The translations under genes and the position numbers were made by a program. The notes beneath the pieces were generated by a model, which did not search any database, had not been told where the DNA came from, and saw only the letters and a list, made by a program, of their open reading frames with translations. DNA of 64,000 nt from Xanthobacter tagetidis (lineage in GTDB: Bacteria > Pseudomonadota > Alphaproteobacteria > Rhizobiales > Xanthobacteraceae): the NCBI RefSeq assembly GCF_003667445.1, contig NZ_RCTF01000001.1:248001-312000 (forward strand), in the 5' to 3' direction. Of the stretch, positions 60,982 through 64,000 are shown one piece after another. Every line of letters begins with the position of its first letter. The stretch's first letter is position 1.

Positions 60982-62474
60982 TGGACGCCATCGAGGCCGG
61001 CATCGCCATGGTGATGCGGTGGGACGTGATTCTCACCATTCTGGCAGCCTCGGCATTCGGCATGGTGGTGGGCGCCATTCCCGGCCTCACCGCCACCATG
61101 GCGATCGCGCTCCTGGTGCCCATCACCTTCTTCATGGAGCCGCTGCCGGCGGTGGGCGCCATGATCGCCTGCTCGGCCATGGCGATCTTCGCCGGCGACA
61201 TTCCCTCCACCCTCATGCGCATGCCCGGAACGCCGGCCTCCGCCGCCTATACGGAGGAATGCTACGCCATGACCCGCAAGGGCCAGGCGGAGGTGGCGCT
61301 TGGCGCCAACGTCCTGTTCTCGGCACTCGGCGGGCTGTTCGGCACCTTCATCCTCATCCTCGCCGCGCCGCTGCTCGCCGAGGTGGCGCTGGGCTTCTCC
61401 TCGTTCGAGTATTTCTGGCTGGCGCTGCTCGGGCTCGCCTGCGCCATCTTCATCGGTGCGGGTTCGCCGGTGAAGGGGCTCATCTCGCTGCTGCTGGGCC
61501 TGTTCATCGCCCAGGTGGGCATCGACAATCCGGGCGGTCTGCCGCGCTTCACCTTCGGCTCGACGGAGCTGCTCGGCGGCATCGACTTCATTCCCGCCAT
61601 GATCGGCCTGTTCGCCATGTCGGAGGTGATCCGCACCATGGCCACCGGCGCCCGCGACTGGAACGTCAAGCAGGTCTCCATGGGCAACCCCCTGAAGGGC
61701 TGGGGCACCATGTTCGTGAAGTACTGGCCGCAGCAGATCCGCGGCAACCTCACGGGCACCGCCATCGGCATCCTGCCCGGCGCGGGGGCGGACATCGCCG
61801 CCTGGGTGTCCTACGCCACCAGCCGCAAGTTCTCGAAGCAGCCGGAAAAATTCGGCACCGGCCACGTGGAAGGCATCATCGAGAGCACCTCCTCCAACAA
61901 TGCGGCGCTCGCGGGCGCCTGGGTGCCGGCGCTGGTGTTCGGCATTCCCGGCGACAGCATCACCGCGGTGGTGATCGGCGTGCTGTACCTCAAGGGCCTC
62001 AATCCCGGGCCGATGCTGTTCGTGAACAACCCGCAGACCATCTATGCGGTGTTCACCATCTTCATTCTCGCCAACCTGCTGATGATCCCGCTCGGCCTCC
62101 TGGCGCTGAAGGCGGGCACGGCGCTGCTGCGCTTCCCGCGCCGCATCCTGATCCCGATCATCCTCATGTTCTGCATCGTCGGCTCGTATGCGGTGAACAA
62201 TTCCCCCTACGGCGTGGTGCTCATGCTGGTGTTCGGCGTGCTCGGCTTCCTGATGGAGGAGCACGAGATCCCGATCGCGCCGTGCGTGCTCGGCATCGTG
62301 CTCGGCAAGCTGCTGGAGGAGAGCTTCGTCACCTCCATGATCAAGGCGGACGGCGACCTGCTGGCCTTCTTCGAGCGGCCGATCTCCGGCACGCTCGGGG
62401 CGCTCACCATCCTGGTGTTCGTGTGGCCGATCTGGTCGTCCCTGCGGGCGCGACGGCAGCGCCGGGCAGCGTGA
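60981..62474 (+). CDS. tctA: Tripartite tricarboxylate transporter large membrane subunit
   Basis: Polytopic permease of 497 residues. Two internal repeats are visible: GAIPGLTATMAIALLVPITF, and the half centred on GILPGAGADIAAWVSY; GVEGIIEST-like text (HVEGIIESTSSNNAA) is the TctA signature. ATG 60981 is coupled to tctB. Transport is driven by an ion gradient with TctC as receptor. Confidence 0.93.
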   Translation: MDAIEAGIAMVMRWDVILTILAASAFGMVVGAIPGLTATMAIALLVPITFFMEPLPAVGAMIACSAMAIFAGDIPSTLMRMPGTPASAAYTEECYAMTRKGQAEVALGANVLFSALGGLFGTFILILAAPLLAEVALGFSSFEYFWLALLGLACAIFIGAGSPVKGLISLLLGLFIAQVGIDNPGGLPRFTFGSTELLGGIDFIPAMIGLFAMSEVIRTMATGARDWNVKQVSMGNPLKGWGTMFVKYWPQQIRGNLTGTAIGILPGAGADIAAWVSYATSRKFSKQPEKFGTGHVEGIIESTSSNNAALAGAWVPALVFGIPGDSITAVVIGVLYLKGLNPGPMLFVNNPQTIYAVFTIFILANLLMIPLGLLALKAGTALLRFPRRILIPIILMFCIVGSYAVNNSPYGVVLMLVFGVLGFLMEEHEIPIAPCVLGIVLGKLLEESFVTSMIKADGDLLAFFERPISGTLGALTILVFVWPIWSSLRARRQRRAA

Positions 62475-62516
62475 GGACCGGGACCGAGGCAGGAGGCGCG
62501 CCGCCGGCGCGCCGGA

Positions 62517-64000
62517 CTATTCGGCCGCGGCCCGCCGCTTCTTGGCCTCCACCGGAGCCGGCTCGATCAAGGCGCGGCATTCCTCGGCGGTGAAGGGCTC
62601 GCCGAAGACCAGGCCCTGGGCGTATTCGCAGCCCAGCTCCGCCATTTCCACCGCTTCCTGCTCGCGCTCCAGGCCCGAGGCGATGACGTCCATGCCGAGG
62701 TCGTGGGCGAGGTCCACCAGCGAGCCGACGATCACCGGCCGCGCGGCCCGCGCCGGGCCCTTGGAGGTGTCGCGCACGAAGCGCTGGTCGATCTTGATGG
62801 CGTCCACCGGGAAGCGCTGCAGATAGGGCAGAGAGGAATAGCCGGCGCCGAAATCCGTCAAGCACAGCCCCGCGCCCAGCTCGCGCATGCGCGCCAGCAC
62901 CACCGCGGCGTATTCCGGATTCTCCATCACCAGGCTCTCGGCCACCTCCAGCTTCAGCGAGCCCACCGCCACCGCGTTGCGGGCGAGCACCGACTTCAGA
63001 TCCTGGATCAGATCGTGCCGCAGAAGCTGGCGCGAGGAGACGTTGACGTGCATGAACAAAGGCGGATCCACGCGCAGCATGCGCTGCCACTGGCCGAGCT
63101 GGCGCGCCGCCTTGTCGAGCACGAACAGGCCAAGGTCGAGCACCAGCCCGGTCTCCTCCGCAAGGCGCCAGAATTCGGAGGCCGCAAGCTCGCCGAGGCG
63201 CGGGTGGTTCCAGCGCACGAACGCCTCGAAGCCGCCGATCGCCCGGTCCTCCAGGCGCACCACGGGCTGGTAGCGCACCGTGATCTCGTTCTTCGAGAGC
63301 GCCTGGCGCAGCTCCGCTTCCAGCACCACGCGGTCGATCTTCTGCTGGCGCATGGCGGGGCGGAACACCTCGATGCGGTCGCCGCCGATGCGCTTGGCGT
63401 AATACATCGCCAGCTCGGCGTCCTTCAGCACCTCGTCGCGCTTGCCGACCTCGGGGCCGGAGAGCACGAGGCCGATGGAGGCGGTCACGAACACCTCCTT
63501 GTCGGCGAAGGTGATGGGCGCGCGCAGCGAGCGGCGCAGGGTGTCGGCGAAGGTGGTGATGCGCTCGGGGTCGCGCTCCGACATGAGGATGAGGCCGAAC
63601 TGGTCGCCGGACATCCGGGCGAGCGTGTCCTGCGGCTTCATCAGGCGCATCAGGCGCCGCGCCACCGTCAGAAGGATGGAGTCGGCCATCGCCATGCCGA
63701 CCTTGACGTTGACCTCCTTGAACCGGTCGAGGTCGATCACCATCACGGTCGGCTTCACCTTCTCGTCCAGCTTGGCGAAGGTGAGCGCCTGGCCCAGCCG
63801 GTCGAGGAACAGCTCGCCGTTGGGCAGGCCGGTGAGGTTGTCGCGCACCGCGTCGTGCAGCAGGCGTTCCGCGGCGATGCGCGCGCCGGTGACGTCGGTC
63901 AGCGTGCCGATGCAGCGCACCACCTCGCCGTCCGCGCCCACCACCGGGCGGGCCTTGAGGTTGAACGTGAGATAGTGCCCGTCGATGGCCCTCAGGCGGA
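62517..64000 (-). CDS. PAS-GGDEF-EAL protein with degenerate catalytic motifs (N-terminus beyond window)
   Basis: At least 494 residues are visible; the reading frame stays open to the right edge, starting inside a PAS/PAC domain (DGHYLTFNLKARPV, GTLTDVTGAR). The GGDEF domain has SGDQF in place of GG(D/E)EF. The EAL domain keeps EAF at the EAL position, VNVSSRQLL, VAESLVMEN and KIDQRFV, but has T-D-F-G where D-D-F-G is expected and A-S-G-L-E where A-E-G-V-E is expected. Both changes hit metal-binding or catalytic positions, so it may bind cyclic-di-GMP rather than make or degrade it. It converges with tctA after 42 bp. Confidence 0.87.
   Translation of the reverse strand, partial: RLRAIDGHYLTFNLKARPVVGADGEVVRCIGTLTDVTGARIAAERLLHDAVRDNLTGLPNGELFLDRLGQALTFAKLDEKVKPTVMVIDLDRFKEVNVKVGMAMADSILLTVARRLMRLMKPQDTLARMSGDQFGLILMSERDPERITTFADTLRRSLRAPITFADKEVFVTASIGLVLSGPEVGKRDEVLKDAELAMYYAKRIGGDRIEVFRPAMRQQKIDRVVLEAELRQALSKNEITVRYQPVVRLEDRAIGGFEAFVRWNHPRLGELAASEFWRLAEETGLVLDLGLFVLDKAARQLGQWQRMLRVDPPLFMHVNVSSRQLLRHDLIQDLKSVLARNAVAVGSLKLEVAESLVMENPEYAAVVLARMRELGAGLCLTDFGAGYSSLPYLQRFPVDAIKIDQRFVRDTSKGPARAARPVIVGSLVDLAHDLGMDVIASGLEREQEAVEMAELGCEYAQGLVFGEPFTAEECRALIEPAPVEAKKRRAAAE

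Overview
The window is 64 kb of very GC-rich, densely packed chromosomal DNA with long GC-driven antisense open frames. The gene content points to an alphaproteobacterium of the Hyphomicrobiales (Rhizobiales), most like the Xanthobacteraceae group. The reasons are a SAM-II riboswitch in front of metZ, a double-length Dcd-type dCTP deaminase, a ~1600-residue NAD-dependent glutamate dehydrogenase, an ubiE-ubiB-coaBC-dut block, a Tim44-mltA-smr block and complete ccoNOQP/ccoGHIS operons with a FixK/FNR-type box. The genus is an inference. I see no insertion sequence, prophage, CRISPR array, rRNA or intact tRNA.

Layout. 1-7.0 kb: a NitT/TauT-type ABC importer (cut by the left edge) is divergent from a UbiD-family decarboxylase, an acyl-CoA synthetase and a flavin-reductase-like protein; together they look like uptake and breakdown of an unidentified aromatic or heteroaromatic acid. 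7.0-10.4 kb: nadK followed by an AlgI/AlgJ-type O-acetylation pair. 10.7-14.9 kb: a FUSC membrane protein, a winged-helix regulator and two small secreted proteins. 15-18.6 kb: dcd, then metZ under a SAM-II riboswitch, then an SDR. 19.2-24.1 kb: ubiE, ubiB, a vapBC toxin-antitoxin pair, coaBC and dut. 24.2-27.3 kb: Rrf2 regulator, cysK, a Tat-signal aldo/keto reductase and a membrane protein. 27.3-33.1 kb: giant glutamate dehydrogenase and a divergent AhpD-like protein with a basic tail.

33.4-38.1 kb: livG-livF-livK-livH-livM branched-chain-type importer. 38.3-41.4 kb: lipoprotein HlyD, ABC ATPase and ABC-2 permease (efflux or export). 41.7-51.3 kb: ccoN-O-Q-P (cbb3 oxidase), ccoG-H, ccoI-S and, translationally coupled at the end, an MFS protein with the metal-binding motifs and spacing of the copper importer CcoA. 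This makes one locus for structure, assembly and copper supply of the high-affinity oxidase. 51.4-57 kb: SDR, trkH, apaG, a pdeM-like phosphoesterase, an MFS transporter and an Smr-domain protein. 57-59 kb: mltA and Tim44-like. 59.5-62.5 kb: TctC-TctB-TctA tripartite carboxylate transporter with a good sigma-70-type promoter. The right edge cuts a GGDEF-EAL protein whose two catalytic centres both look degenerate.

Most interesting points: the UbiD locus with an unusual metal-ligand substitution; vapBC wedged by overlapping codons into an essential metabolic block; a CoaBC without the usual decarboxylase cysteine; the CcoA-like gene fused to the cbb3 assembly operon; a 28-bp interrupted palindrome before ccoG; and the doubly degenerate GGDEF-EAL protein. 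All functional calls come from reading sequence only; no database search was possible.
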